A DNA stretch of 64,000 bases from 66-474 sp050738155 (GCA_050738155.1 JBOHYW010000001.1:1-64000); one strand, 5' to 3'. Shown: positions 1 to 9,020, counted from the first letter of the stretch. The notes: generated by a model from the sequence alone, not told the origin. Numbers and translations are program-made.

Positions 1-2
1 CC

Positions 3-728
3 GCGCAGTTGCTCTACGGCGCCCCGCACGCGTGGGCCAACTGGCGCCGCGGTACCGATTTCTACCCGGAAGGCGAGCTGTTGTGGCTTGCCGTCGATAC
101 GAAAATCAGGCAGCTGAGCCACGACCAACATTCGCTGGAGGACTTTGCGAAGAAATTTTTCAGCGTCGACAACGGCAGTTACAAAACCCGCACCTACGAC
201 TTTGGTGATGTCGTCGCGGCACTGAACGCCGTCCAGCCGTATGACTGGAGCAGTTTTCTGCACAATTGGCTGGATGGCACGGGCAGCCAGGTTCCGTTGT
301 TGTCCGGCATCGAGGCGAGCGGCTGGAAGCTGGTCTACACCGATAAACCGTCGAGCTTTCAGAATGCGCTGGAGAACGTCGGCCCGGACGAACTCAGTCC
401 GTCAGGCGTCAACGCGATGTTTTCGGTCGGGTTGTTCATGAAACAGGACGGCAGCATCGTCGACGTGCTGTGGCACGGTCCGGCTTTCAAGGCGGGGCTC
501 GCGCCGGGCATGCAGATCCTCGACATCGATGGTCACAAGTACACCACCGCCGGCTTGCGGCATGCGATCGCGGACAAGCAGCCGTTGCGGATTCGGGCGC
601 AGGGCGATGGCGTGACCCGGACGTACACCGTGCACTACGACGGCGGGCCCAAATACCCGCACCTCGTGCGCAGGCCGGGTACGAACAACTACCTGAAGCA
701 GATCCTCGCACCGCAGCCGGTCAAATAG
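3..728 (+). CDS. M61-family glycyl aminopeptidase, C-terminal part (truncated by window start)
   Basis: The reading frame is open to the left edge, so only the C-terminal ~240 residues are present. They begin with the last part of an M61 catalytic module (WRRGTDFYPEGELLW, then an FAKKFF-containing helix), which is typical just before the C-terminal region of M61 aminopeptidases. From about residue 130 a PDZ-like domain follows (GLFMKQDGSIVDV, GPAFKAGLAPGMQI). Family members are periplasmic or secreted zinc aminopeptidases preferring N-terminal Gly or Ala; the HExxH zinc motif would lie upstream and cannot be checked here. The frame ends at a TAG just before GTAG-type repeats. Peptide-trimming activity would fit the peptidoglycan-peptide genes downstream, but that link is inference. 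Confidence 0.8.
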   Translation, partial: AQLLYGAPHAWANWRRGTDFYPEGELLWLAVDTKIRQLSHDQHSLEDFAKKFFSVDNGSYKTRTYDFGDVVAALNAVQPYDWSSFLHNWLDGTGSQVPLLSGIEASGWKLVYTDKPSSFQNALENVGPDELSPSGVNAMFSVGLFMKQDGSIVDVLWHGPAFKAGLAPGMQILDIDGHKYTTAGLRHAIADKQPLRIRAQGDGVTRTYTVHYDGGPKYPHLVRRPGTNNYLKQILAPQPVK

Positions 729-734
729 CGCACT

Positions 735-766
735 GTAGGTTGGGCTGAGCGAATGCGAAGCCCAAC
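735..766. repeat. GTAG-type palindromic repeat, half unit
   Basis: GTAGGTTGGGCTGAGC followed by GAAGCCCAAC forms a short hairpin (GTTGGGCT / AGCCCAAC). The same core recurs at 872-959, 17385-17462, 17517-17594 and 42181-42268. It resembles the REP-like GTAG elements of Stenotrophomonas and relatives. Confidence 0.75.
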
Positions 767-784
767 GATTCAGAAAAGCAATTG

Positions 785-842
785 ACCACGGATGGACACG
801 GATCAACACGGATTTGAAGCGTGACCCGTGTCCATCCGTGGT
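785..842. repeat. Inverted repeat with 17-bp perfect arms
   Basis: ACCACGGATGGACACGG at 785-801 is the exact reverse complement of 826-842, with a 24-nt centre. An imperfect relative with the shared core ACACGGATCAA lies at 40009-40086. It could act as a terminator-like hairpin for the M61 gene, but no T-run follows, so I treat it as a dispersed repeat. Confidence 0.7.
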
Positions 843-871
843 GAACGTTCTTGTGCTGCATTACAGCAAGC

Positions 872-959
872 GTAGGTTGGGCTGACGCCGGCTTCATCAG
901 CGGAAGCCCAACATGGCCTGCGCATTGCGTTGGGCTTCACTGCGTTCAGCCCAACCTAC
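872..959. repeat. GTAG-type palindromic repeat, full pair
   Basis: The unit starts with GTAGGTTGGGCTGA and ends with TCAGCCCAACCTAC, with two internal GCCCAAC/GTTGGGC half sites. It separates the M61 gene from the 3' end of the NlpC/P60 gene on the opposite strand and may act as a bidirectional RNA hairpin. Confidence 0.75.
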
Positions 960-968
960 GGTGTTGTC

Positions 969-2369
969 TTACGGTCGAATGCGCACAATCGCGGTCATGC
1001 GGTCGACGAAGGTCTGGTGCTTGTTGAACAGCAGCGGCAACAGCGGCGTCACCGAAACCTCGTTCAATTTTACGTGGTGCAGTTTGCCGCTGGCGTCACG
1101 GAAAGACCCGCCGAGCACGTCGTGGATGACGTATGGTTGGCCGTGCATCCGGCCGATCATCATCATCACGTGACCGGGGATGTAGATCAGGTCACCGACC
1201 TCGAGGTTGTGCACGGCCTGCATGCGTTCGGCCTGCGTGGATGACTTGTCGAAGCGGGTGAGGTTGGCCGCCGGACTGACGCTTTGTGCGCTGGTGTTGC
1301 GCGGCATCAGGATGTCCATGCTGCGATACACGTCGGAAACGAAACCCGAGCAGTCGCGGCCGTCGTAGGAATCACCCCAGCCGTAGCGTTCACCCAGGAA
1401 CTTGAAGGCTTGGCGGACGATGTTGGCACGCGTCAGTGGCAGGTACTGCTTGCGCACGTCCGTGTTGTCCTGCAGCAGCGCGTGCGTGAAGTCGAGGCTG
1501 CCATCGGTGCCACGAACGGGAAGCTCGATCACGTGCGCGGCGTACGGACCTTCGCCATTGACCGGCTTGTCGGCGGGCCAGTTCGGATCGAACGGTACGC
1601 GGGTACCCATGTCGAGCTGGAGTTTGGATACCTCAGGTTCCTCGCGCGTGAACACCGTGCGTACCGATGCCGCGGTGACCACAAGGTGAGGGGCCTTGTC
1701 GACATAATCGAATACCTGATCGGCATTGCCAATCGCGATGTATTTTTTCTGCACCCAGGCGCGGTAGCGCGGTGCCTCGACGAAATACCACTCGCCGTCG
1801 TGGCTGGTCTGCAACACCGCTACCGGTGTGCCCGGCACCATGGCACTTTCCTGAAACCGGTCGATGTCGGTGTCGTCGCTTCGACTGAACACCCGCAGCG
1901 TGGTGGGGAAGGTGCGCAGTGCCGCGCGGTGCACCACCAGACCGTAACGCACATGCACCTGCGATGGAATGGCGTCGAGCGCCAGATCATCGACGAAAGA
2001 TTGCAGCTCGGATTTCGGCACAGGCTTGCCGTGCACGTCGTACAGCGTGCGGCCGCGCAGCTTCGAGAGCGACTTGATCCACGACGTGACGGTTTTGCCA
2101 TCCAGCGTGGCCGGCAGCTTGTGCAAGTCGTAAATATGTGAATCGAGCTTGGTCACGCGCGCGTTGTAGGCGGCGATGGCCTGCTGATCCATGATCACCT
2201 GGTCCGGGCGCTGCAAGCGCCCCAGCCAGAATTGCGGTGTGAGCTGGGCAGGTTCGATACCGATGACGCCGTGTGGTGGCATGGGGAGTGGACTGGCGGT
2301 TTGCGCTTGCAGTGGCGTAACAGCCAGGGCAGACGCAAGAGTGATGGTTGCGAGAATCAGATTACGCAT
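969..2369 (-). CDS. Secreted NlpC/P60 peptidoglycan endopeptidase with N-terminal SH3-like domains
   Basis: A 466-residue exported protein with a signal peptide (MRNLILATITLASALAV). The middle (about 140-280) looks like the tandem SH3-type cell-wall-binding domains that accompany this family. The C-terminal NlpC/P60 domain carries the catalytic Cys340 (GRDCSGFVSDVYRS) and His400 (IPGHVMMMIGR), with a further His near 416 (VIHDVLGG). Such enzymes cleave the gamma-D-Glu-diamino acid bond of muropeptide stems, in YkfC / dipeptidyl-peptidase VI style. The start ATG is preceded by AAGGTGT. It lies 231 bp downstream of TonB receptor 1 on the same strand, so it is probably co-transcribed from the promoter at 5952-6018, with a hairpin in between. 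The exact bond cleaved is inferred from the family. Confidence 0.87.
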   Translation of the reverse strand: MRNLILATITLASALAVTPLQAQTASPLPMPPHGVIGIEPAQLTPQFWLGRLQRPDQVIMDQQAIAAYNARVTKLDSHIYDLHKLPATLDGKTVTSWIKSLSKLRGRTLYDVHGKPVPKSELQSFVDDLALDAIPSQVHVRYGLVVHRAALRTFPTTLRVFSRSDDTDIDRFQESAMVPGTPVAVLQTSHDGEWYFVEAPRYRAWVQKKYIAIGNADQVFDYVDKAPHLVVTAASVRTVFTREEPEVSKLQLDMGTRVPFDPNWPADKPVNGEGPYAAHVIELPVRGTDGSLDFTHALLQDNTDVRKQYLPLTRANIVRQAFKFLGERYGWGDSYDGRDCSGFVSDVYRSMDILMPRNTSAQSVSPAANLTRFDKSSTQAERMQAVHNLEVGDLIYIPGHVMMMIGRMHGQPYVIHDVLGGSFRDASGKLHHVKLNEVSVTPLLPLLFNKHQTFVDRMTAIVRIRP

Positions 2370-2525
2370 GGGGTTACACCTTGATACTGCGGATGGTGCG
2401 ATCAGCGGCGCGATTGCACGCAGGACGCGGGCAAGTATGCAGCATCACCCTGCGTGCGGCGTCGGTCTTTCGACGTGGGTGTGCCCGTCATCACGGAAAG
2501 CTGGACCTGACCGTTGAGCCAGCCG

Positions 2526-2575
2526 AACCTGTTGCGAACCGGGCGCTGTTTCGAAGCCCGGTCCGGCAACAGGTT
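2526..2575 (-). terminator. Intercistronic hairpin between TonB receptor 1 and the NlpC/P60 gene
   Basis: AACCTGTTGC at 2526-2535 pairs exactly with GCAACAGGTT at 2566-2575, and ACCGGGC/GCCCGGT pair inside it, giving a long two-part stem. No T-run follows on either strand. It may be an attenuator or an mRNA-stabilising hairpin that lowers NlpC expression relative to the receptor. Confidence 0.5.
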
Positions 2576-2600
2576 TGACCGCTATGCGCTGTGCGGGATA

Positions 2601-5600
2601 CTAAAACTTGGTACGGATCTGTGCATACACAAGCCGGCTGTACACGCCGTAGTCCAGCGCCGCCACGTTGCCGTAGCCATCCTGGTTGCCTTGCGGCGTC
2701 TGGCCAAAGATGTTGTTGACACCGAAGGTGAAGGTCGTATTCCACGGCGAGTTGTAACTCAGGTGCAGGTCGAACCAGCTCAGGGCATTGCGATGGTTGG
2801 TCGACAACGCGTTGTTGGTCTTGTTCGGATCGGTGCAGAAGCCGAGGTTGGCCAGGCTGATCGGTTGCCCATTCTTGGCGTCGGAGCAGGTTCCGGTGAA
2901 ACCGCTGAAATAGTGTCCGATGAACGCTGCCGAGAACCGGTGGAAGCTGTAATCCAGCGCGGCATAGCCCTTCACCCGCGGAATCGTGCCGTAATCGAGG
3001 TCACCCACAACGCGCGTGACGGAAACGGTGCCATCCGGCTTCGGATTGTACTCATCGAAATAATTCACCTTCGTGAGGTTCAACCGCAGCTTGAAGTTTC
3101 CGAACGAGGTTTCGGGGAAACGATAGCTCGCGTCGAGGTCGAAGCCGGCCGTGCGGGTCTCGCCAATGTTGGCCGAGGTGACGTGCAATTGGCTGATGAG
3201 ACCGGAAGAGTTGCGCTGAATGAGGCTGCAGAACTGCGGCAGCCCCTGCTTGTAGCAGTAATCCAGGATCTGCTGCGGATTGAAGGAAGCGATCTCCTGG
3301 GTCAGCGCGATGTGGTAATAGTCGAGGCTGGCGTTGAAGCCGGGGAACCACGACGGACTGTAAACCACGCCCAGGGTTTTCGACTTCGAGGTTTCAGGTA
3401 GCAGGTTGACGTTGCCGGAATAGATGCCGGTGACTTGTCCCGTTCCCTGCGTGTAGCTGGCGGGAACTCCGGCAGCCTTGCAGTTGCTGACTTGGGCGGC
3501 CGGTGTGCCCGCTGCACCATAGTTGGAGCAGGGATCGGTCACATACGGATAACTGATGGAAGGTGGCGAGAACAGTTCCGACAGATCGGCGGCCCTGAAC
3601 CCTTCCGCGTAACCTGCGCGGATGGCGACATCCTTGACCGGCTGGTAGAGCAAACCGATACGGGATTTGACGGTGCTGCCGAAGGTGCTGTAGTCCTCGT
3701 AGCGGCTTGCAATATCCGCGGACAGGTATTTCACGAACGGCAGGTTGGCGAGCAAGGGAACGTTGAACTCCGCGTACGCGGACTTGATGTCGTACGCACC
3801 CGACAGCGGCTCCGGTACCGTCGCCTCGCGGCGGTTCGGGACATACAGACCTGGCGGTATCGAAGCGCCGGAAATGTTGCGACGCTGAACCCCGAATGCG
3901 AAGCCGACACCACCCGCCGGCAGGCTGAACAGGTTGCCCGTGGTGATGCCCGCATCGAGCACGCGCACGTCCTTGTGATCCAACGCCGTGACTGCAACCT
4001 TGCGCATGGTGTAGCCCACCATATCCGGAGTCCACGTACCGGTGCCGTCGACGCCCTGGCCGCCGAACAGGTTCAACGGCACACAACCCGGAATGGTGGA
4101 ACAGTTCGGATCGGTCGCCAACGACATGCCGAGATTGCTGTCGAGGTTGGTCTCGCCGAGCTTGACCTTGTTGGACGCATAGATGTAGTCGGCGTTCCAC
4201 AGCCAGGATATGGAACCGGTCGCGAATTGGCCCTTGAAGCCGGCTTCGAAGCGTTCCGAGGTGGCATCGTCAAAACCGACTCGAATGCCGGCTTCATCGG
4301 TAGTGCGGTAGATGGCCTGCAGCGTGCCGGCATCCAGCACGACCGGCGCGCCGGATGGCGTGGTGCCAACCTGCACGGGCGACCCGTTGACCAGTCTGAA
4401 GCCGAACGGGTTGCCGTTGGCGTTCGGGCCGATGTCCAGGCCGGTGCGGGTGAAGAACATCAGGTCGGCGTCGAGCGGGCGGTCGGTCTGGCGGTCGTTG
4501 TACAACGCACTCATGTCGAACGTGATCGAGGGCGTGATGTCGTAACTGCCTTCCACGTAGACGTTCTTGATTTTCTGGTTCACCGTGATCGGAATGCTTT
4601 GCGAGCCGGCTATGTTGCGGTCCTTGTCCGAGAACGGGTGGAAATCGGCACCGCTGGTGCCCGAGGTGAGCGGGGTCTTGGCCAGTGAGCAGTAGGGGAT
4701 GTAGACGGTGTTGCCCGCTGCGTCCGTGGTTTGCGAATCCGGACACTGTGCCGAGGTCAGTCCGGTGTAGGCCGCCGGCGAATTGCCGGGCTGGGTCGGG
4801 TCACCGTCGGTGGGCGCCCAGAAGAAGAACGTGCCTTCCGGGGTCGCGACGCCGCCGCGGCTGTGGCCGAATGCGGCAGGCGACGTCGAGAACTCGCGAT
4901 TGAGCGCGGGAATGGCGTTGACCTTGCGATAGGACACATCCATCAGGATGTGTCCCTTCTTGCCGGAGCGACCAAGGGTAAGGTCGACATTCTCGGTCTG
5001 GCCGTCCCACTTGTCCGACTTCGGGCCGTTGTTGATGCCGTAATAGGCGGTGAGTTGCGCGCCCTTGAAGGTCTTCTTGGTAATGATGTTGATCACGCCG
5101 GCGATTGCATCGGCGCCGTAAACCGCCGACGCGCCGTCCTGCAGTACCTCGATGCGATCGACAATCGAAATCGGGATCTGGTTCAGATCGACCGATCCGC
5201 CAAAACTGGATGGCATGCGTTTGCCGTTCAACAGGACCAGCAAACGGTTGCTGCCCAGGTAGCGCAGGTCGACCTGTTCGGTGCCGTTGGCATAGAACGC
5301 GCCGGAGGCCGCGCCCTGCACGAATCCGACCGAGGTCATGTTGTCCAGGAACTCGCCAACGCTCTTGACGCCGCTGTTTTCGATTTCCTGGTGGCTTATT
5401 TTCAGGACAGGCTGGGATGTCACCAACTGCGAGAGCGGAATATGCGAGCCCGTGACGATGACTGCACTGAGCGTCTGCGGCGATTGCGTGCTGGTGCCCG
5501 ATTGATCCGCCTGCTGCTGGGGTGCGGGCCCGACCGGGGCATTGGCAGCGAGTGCCGGTACGGCAACCGCGCAGGCGGTGATTGCAACGGCAGCCAACGC

Positions 5601-5639
5601 ATTGCGGATACCTTGCGATAGAACATTTTGCAAAAGCAT
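2601..5639 (-). CDS. TonB-dependent outer-membrane receptor 1
   Basis: The start is the ATG at 5639, preceded by AGGAGG seven bases upstream; the open frame extends further upstream without a ribosome site. The product is about 1012 residues with a signal peptide (RNALAAVAITACAVAV, then PALAAN). A short TonB-box-like segment (LSAVIVTGSHI) is followed by a plug domain (EIENSGVKSVGEFLDNM, LVLLNGKRMPSS, IEVLQDGASAVYGADAIAG) and a long beta-barrel ending in aromatic Phe (VYAQIRTKF). Proteins of this type import oligosaccharides, oligopeptides or other nutrients across the outer membrane. The substrate cannot be read from sequence; the adjacent NlpC/P60 gene and the shared promoter module argue for peptidoglycan fragments. 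Unlike receptors 2 and 3 it lacks the N-terminal carboxypeptidase-regulatory-like domain. Confidence 0.93.
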   Translation of the reverse strand: MLLQNVLSQGIRNALAAVAITACAVAVPALAANAPVGPAPQQQADQSGTSTQSPQTLSAVIVTGSHIPLSQLVTSQPVLKISHQEIENSGVKSVGEFLDNMTSVGFVQGAASGAFYANGTEQVDLRYLGSNRLLVLLNGKRMPSSFGGSVDLNQIPISIVDRIEVLQDGASAVYGADAIAGVINIITKKTFKGAQLTAYYGINNGPKSDKWDGQTENVDLTLGRSGKKGHILMDVSYRKVNAIPALNREFSTSPAAFGHSRGGVATPEGTFFFWAPTDGDPTQPGNSPAAYTGLTSAQCPDSQTTDAAGNTVYIPYCSLAKTPLTSGTSGADFHPFSDKDRNIAGSQSIPITVNQKIKNVYVEGSYDITPSITFDMSALYNDRQTDRPLDADLMFFTRTGLDIGPNANGNPFGFRLVNGSPVQVGTTPSGAPVVLDAGTLQAIYRTTDEAGIRVGFDDATSERFEAGFKGQFATGSISWLWNADYIYASNKVKLGETNLDSNLGMSLATDPNCSTIPGCVPLNLFGGQGVDGTGTWTPDMVGYTMRKVAVTALDHKDVRVLDAGITTGNLFSLPAGGVGFAFGVQRRNISGASIPPGLYVPNRREATVPEPLSGAYDIKSAYAEFNVPLLANLPFVKYLSADIASRYEDYSTFGSTVKSRIGLLYQPVKDVAIRAGYAEGFRAADLSELFSPPSISYPYVTDPCSNYGAAGTPAAQVSNCKAAGVPASYTQGTGQVTGIYSGNVNLLPETSKSKTLGVVYSPSWFPGFNASLDYYHIALTQEIASFNPQQILDYCYKQGLPQFCSLIQRNSSGLISQLHVTSANIGETRTAGFDLDASYRFPETSFGNFKLRLNLTKVNYFDEYNPKPDGTVSVTRVVGDLDYGTIPRVKGYAALDYSFHRFSAAFIGHYFSGFTGTCSDAKNGQPISLANLGFCTDPNKTNNALSTNHRNALSWFDLHLSYNSPWNTTFTFGVNNIFGQTPQGNQDGYGNVAALDYGVYSRLVYAQIRTKF

Positions 5640-5951
5640 TATTGCGCCTCCTGATCGGGCTTCGCGGTCATCAAGATCGAAAGATTTGCCACGTGGTGTG
5701 CACGTGGATGGGATGGTGTGAAAAAGTAGTCGAGCGCGCGCATTGCTCCAAAAAACAGCGCTTGACATGAATCAGTCGGGTGTCCCGGGGAACAGAGGCC
5801 GTATCCAGCACGGAATGCCAGTGGCGATTCCTGCTCCGCCATTCCCCGGCGAGGCGGCGGAAACACAATCGCGCTGGCAGGCTTTACACCCGACAGAACG
5901 GGATTGTTGTGAACCATGTCTCCCCCGCGTCGCGACTACACCCACCGTTCG

Positions 5952-6018
5952 AGTATAGGTTCATGCCAACGAACCGAACCAATGAAAGTATGTCCACGGT
6001 ACATAACTGCAAGCTATG
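5952..6018 (-). promoter_or_regulatory. Regulon promoter module A (TonB receptor 1)
   Basis: On the minus strand: the inverted repeat CATAGCTTGCAGTTATG (6002-6018), a 14-nt gap, TTTCATTGG (5979-5987), a 21-nt spacer, and TATACT (5952-5957). The same five-part layout and spacings occur at five other places in the window. The predicted start near 5945 leaves a leader of about 300 nt before the receptor ATG at 5639. The rest of the 594-bp interval 5640-6233 holds only the repeat at 6108-6156. Confidence 0.82.
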
Positions 6019-6107
6019 GCCGTTTTCGCGTTCGAGAAGGCGATCGCGAGCCGCATCCGGGCCAGCGTTGTATCTCAGCGAGCCTCGCGCACACGAAGAA
6101 AACTTGT

Positions 6108-6156
6108 CGTCATCCCGGGCGACCTGCGGCTTCATCGAAGGCCGCCCGGAATGACG
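6108..6156. repeat. CGTCAT...ATGACG intergenic palindrome
   Basis: CGTCATCCCGGGC at the left and GCCCGGAATGACG at the right form an imperfect hairpin. Related units begin or end with CATTCCGG/CCGGAATG at 23308-23504 and 45350-45460. The element sits between the 3' end of the M28 gene and promoter module A. Confidence 0.6.
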
Positions 6157-6233
6157 AGAAACATCGATTGCAGACATATGGCCCGAATCACGAGCCGCAT
6201 TGGCGCATAGCCGGCGAGCGTTGCGCGCCGCAA

Positions 6234-8525
6234 TCATTGCTTCAGCAATGCCGTCAACTCGTCGAGCTGTTTTCGATAACCGTCAAGCGTGTGCGCGACC
6301 ACCGACACGTTGCGCGTTGCTGCTTGCCATTGCTCAGCTTGCAGCGCCTGTTCGATCGCAGGGAAAACTTTCACGCCGTAGCCGGTGAATATGCCCGGAG
6401 CCACCAGCTCGTTCCTGTACCAGGGGCGGGTCGGAAGCCCGTCGGCGCTCAGCAGGCGCTGGTGCATGGTGCCTATCAGGTCGTTGATCCGTCGCAATTG
6501 CGAAGGTGCGATTGTCAGCCCTTGCGTCGCCCGCGCGTGGTAGGCCTGCGCACAGGCTTGCGCGCTGCGCTGCAATTGTTTTGCAGCCTGGTCGAGCGGT
6601 GCCAGATCGATCTTCGGAACATCCGGCAAGCTGGCCGGCGGAGCCAACGGATGGGTGGGGTCCGCGCTGAGCTTGTAGGCATGCGCCGCAAAAAGTTTCT
6701 GCTGCTGTGCGAAGGCGTCGCGTTGATCCTGCAGCTTCTTGTGCAGTTGTTCGACGTAGTGGTCGAGGGTGGTGCTGAAATCGGTGAACCGCATCGGCAG
6801 CACCTTGGCGTCGGCGGTGCGCATCACGATGTGGCCGGCGACCTTGGCCAGCGCAACCTCGTATTCGAAGGTCGGGTCGCCGAAGCGGATGAAGTGATCG
6901 AACGAGTCGTAGCGTGAGTGGTAGACGCCGTCGTCCGCGGCTTCGCCGCCGAAGCCGACGCTAAGCGAAGCGATGCCGAGGTGGTCGAGGAAGGGCGTGA
7001 AATCGGAGCCCGAACCCAGCGTCGAAATCGGAAGGTCGCCGGCGCCCGCGGCGGCTTTGGCGAGTGCTTCCCACTTGGAGCTGCCTTGCCTGTGCGATGC
7101 TTCCACAAGGACGTGCGCGCGCAGCCGGCGCAGCACGCTGACGTGGGTTTCCGGGTCGGTTACGCCTGCGCCAACCTGATTGACCATGTGCTGCAGTGAG
7201 TGGGTGCCGCCCACGCGCAGGAAACCGCGCGCGTTGGTATCGGAGTTGACGTACAACACCGCTTTTTTCCGAAGTTCGCTGGCGTGCGTTTCGGCCCATT
7301 CGGTGGAACCGAGCAAGCCGGGTTCCTCGCCATCCCAACTGGTGTAGACGATGCTGCGTTTCGGCCGCCAACCTTGCTTGTACAGGGCGCCCATGGCCTT
7401 GGCTTCGCCCATCAACGCCACGGTTCCGGCCAGTGGATCCCACGCGCCGAACACCCAACCGTCATGGTGGTTGCCGCGCATCACCCACTGGTCGGCATCG
7501 CTGCTGCCGGGCAATTTGGCGATCACGTCGTAGACCGGTTTCCGATTCCAGTTCGATTCGACGATCATGTGCACCTTGGCCGGGCCGGGTCCGACGTGGT
7601 ACGTGAACGGCAGCGCGCCGCGCCAGCCTTCCGGCGCGACCGGGCCATCTATTGCCTTCAGCAGCGGCGTGGCGTCGGCATAGGAAATCGGCAATACCGG
7701 AATCTTCTGGATCGGTTTGGCATCCTTGATGGACAGGTGTTTGGCACCCGGCACCGAACCGTAACCTGGCGTGGTCGGGTCGCCCTGGTAATACTGTTCC
7801 TGGTCCGCCACGGAGCCGCGCTGCACGCCTTCCGACGGCTTCCAGCCGCCCTTGGGATACGGGTCGCCCTGGAAGTAGCCGTCGTCGCGCGGGTCGGAGT
7901 AAATCAGGCAACCGATCGCACCATGTTCGTAAGCCAGCCTGGGTTTCAGGCCGCGCCAGCCGTGGCCGTAGCGGGCGATCACGATCCTGCCCTTGACGCT
8001 GATGCCGAGCCGCGCAAGCTGCTTGTAGTCGCCCGGCATGCCGTAGTTGACGTACACCAGTTCGCCGGTGACGTCGCCGTCGGCGCCGTAGGCGTTGTAC
8101 GGGGGCAGGGCGCCGGGCAAGCCTGAAGTGCGATCGCCCTTGATCGGTGGCTCGTGCAGTTTCGCCTTGAAACGTGTCGGTGAGAGCAGTTCCACCAGTT
8201 CCCGCTTCGGCGTCGGGAACAACACGTCGAAGGTTTCGATGTGGGCATTCCAGCCCCACTTTTTGAACTGCGCCAACAGGAATTCGGCGTTGGCCTTGTC
8301 GTGCGGCGAACCGACCTGGTTGGGTTCGGACGATAACCGCTTCAGCCATGCGCGCATTTCGCCCGCGCTCAGGCTTGCGTCGAAACGTTGTTCGAGGGTC
8401 GCCTCGTGCGCGGCGCCGCTGCTCGTGAAACCCAGCATGTCGGGGGGAGGCGTTGCACCGGCGGCGCAGGTGATCGATGCCAGCGTCAGCGCGAGGGCAA
8501 ATGGACGAACCGGCAACTTGGTCAT
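6234..8525 (-). CDS. Exported M28B peptidase, glutamate carboxypeptidase II-like (copy 1)
   Basis: The start ATG at 8525 follows AAGAGGGC and gives 763 residues with a signal peptide (PFALALTLASITCAAGA). A protease-associated (PA) domain lies at about 150-300, the zinc peptidase at about 330-600, and a transferrin-receptor-like dimerisation domain at the C-terminus. Binuclear zinc and catalytic residues seen by alignment to human GCPII: His353 (GNHHDGW), Asp363 (WDPLAG), Glu400/Glu401 (SWDGEEPGLLGS), Asp429 (NSDTN), and the His of YHSRYDSF. Family members remove C-terminal acidic residues from peptides, so trimming of Glu-containing stem peptides is plausible but unproven. It is the only one of four paralogues in the window with the regulon promoter; the others are in tandem at 52.2-59.4 kb. 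Confidence 0.9.
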   Translation of the reverse strand: MTKLPVRPFALALTLASITCAAGATPPPDMLGFTSSGAAHEATLEQRFDASLSAGEMRAWLKRLSSEPNQVGSPHDKANAEFLLAQFKKWGWNAHIETFDVLFPTPKRELVELLSPTRFKAKLHEPPIKGDRTSGLPGALPPYNAYGADGDVTGELVYVNYGMPGDYKQLARLGISVKGRIVIARYGHGWRGLKPRLAYEHGAIGCLIYSDPRDDGYFQGDPYPKGGWKPSEGVQRGSVADQEQYYQGDPTTPGYGSVPGAKHLSIKDAKPIQKIPVLPISYADATPLLKAIDGPVAPEGWRGALPFTYHVGPGPAKVHMIVESNWNRKPVYDVIAKLPGSSDADQWVMRGNHHDGWVFGAWDPLAGTVALMGEAKAMGALYKQGWRPKRSIVYTSWDGEEPGLLGSTEWAETHASELRKKAVLYVNSDTNARGFLRVGGTHSLQHMVNQVGAGVTDPETHVSVLRRLRAHVLVEASHRQGSSKWEALAKAAAGAGDLPISTLGSGSDFTPFLDHLGIASLSVGFGGEAADDGVYHSRYDSFDHFIRFGDPTFEYEVALAKVAGHIVMRTADAKVLPMRFTDFSTTLDHYVEQLHKKLQDQRDAFAQQQKLFAAHAYKLSADPTHPLAPPASLPDVPKIDLAPLDQAAKQLQRSAQACAQAYHARATQGLTIAPSQLRRINDLIGTMHQRLLSADGLPTRPWYRNELVAPGIFTGYGVKVFPAIEQALQAEQWQAATRNVSVVAHTLDGYRKQLDELTALLKQ

Positions 8526-8594
8526 CAATCGCCCTCTTGCGGATGCGCGACAAACCGTCGACCTGGGCTCTGCGCTCGCCGCACGCAGCGCCCG

Positions 8595-8661
8595 AGTATA
8601 GATTTGGGGCAAGAGGCGGAGCCAATGAAAGCATGACCAGCTTGTATAGCTGCAGGCTATG
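8595..8661 (-). promoter_or_regulatory. Regulon promoter module B (M28 peptidase copy 1)
   Basis: On the minus strand: CATAGCCTGCAGCTATA (8645-8661), 14 nt, TTTCATTGG (8622-8630), 21 nt, TATACT (8595-8600). The core ATAGC-N5-GCTAT is a perfect dyad. The start is expected near 8588, about 60 nt ahead of the ATG at 8525. Its -10 and following bases (TATACTCG) match module A. Confidence 0.82.
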
Positions 8662-8824
8662 GGGTGTCTGATTTTGCAGATTTCGTGGATAGGTCGACAA
8701 GCCAGATCCAAATCGAAAATCAGAGCCGCATTTGTTTAAAGTGTGGATTCGAGTGCATTATCGGTGCGTTTTATGAATTTGCTGCACTGCAACGAAGAAG
8801 CCCAATGCTTGCAAATGTGATGGC

Positions 8825-8891
8825 CATAACTACCAGCTATGCGGAGTGGTTATCTTTTCATTGGCAGGTGTTATTTCCCTGTGATTATGCT
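8825..8891 (+). promoter_or_regulatory. Regulon promoter module C (TonB receptor 2)
   Basis: CATAACTACCAGCTATG (8825-8841), 14 nt, TTTCATTGG (8856-8864), 21 nt, TATGCT (8886-8891). It is arranged back to back with module B in the 458-bp interval 8526-8983, which otherwise holds nothing I can recognise. TATGCTTGGC is shared with module F of the paralogous receptor. The start is expected near 8898. Confidence 0.82.
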
Positions 8892-8966
8892 TGGCGCGAT
8901 ATGCGGGGCATGCACATTGCTGCCGCTGATCCTTCAATACGAAGGCACGCTGTCAGGCGCTTGATC

Positions 8967-9020
8967 AAGAGGGGTTCACATCCATGAAGGGCCAAGAGGG
9001 GTTCACATCCATGAAGGGCA
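8967..9020 (+). repeat. 27-bp tandem duplication of a ribosome site plus start codon
   Basis: Two 27-bp copies (8967-8993 and 8994-9020) differ only in the last base. Each contains AGAGGGG, a 9-nt gap and ATGAAGGGC. Because 27 is divisible by three, both start codons (8984 and 9011) are in the same frame. Confidence 0.95.

Noticed and set aside
735..959. Possible CRISPR-like array from repeated GTTGGGC units
   Set aside because: Units are palindromic, irregularly spaced and also scattered elsewhere (17.4 and 42.2 kb), without cas genes. They fit REP/GTAG elements.
3435..4688. Plus-strand open frame of about 417 codons opposite TonB receptor 1
   Set aside because: Complement of a clear receptor barrel; no start signal or family match. 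The frames opposite receptors 2 and 3 (10076-11491, 38325-40019) are the same artefact.
8664..8987. Plus-strand open frame of about 107 codons before receptor 2
   Set aside because: It covers promoter modules B and C, has no ribosome site and shows no domain.
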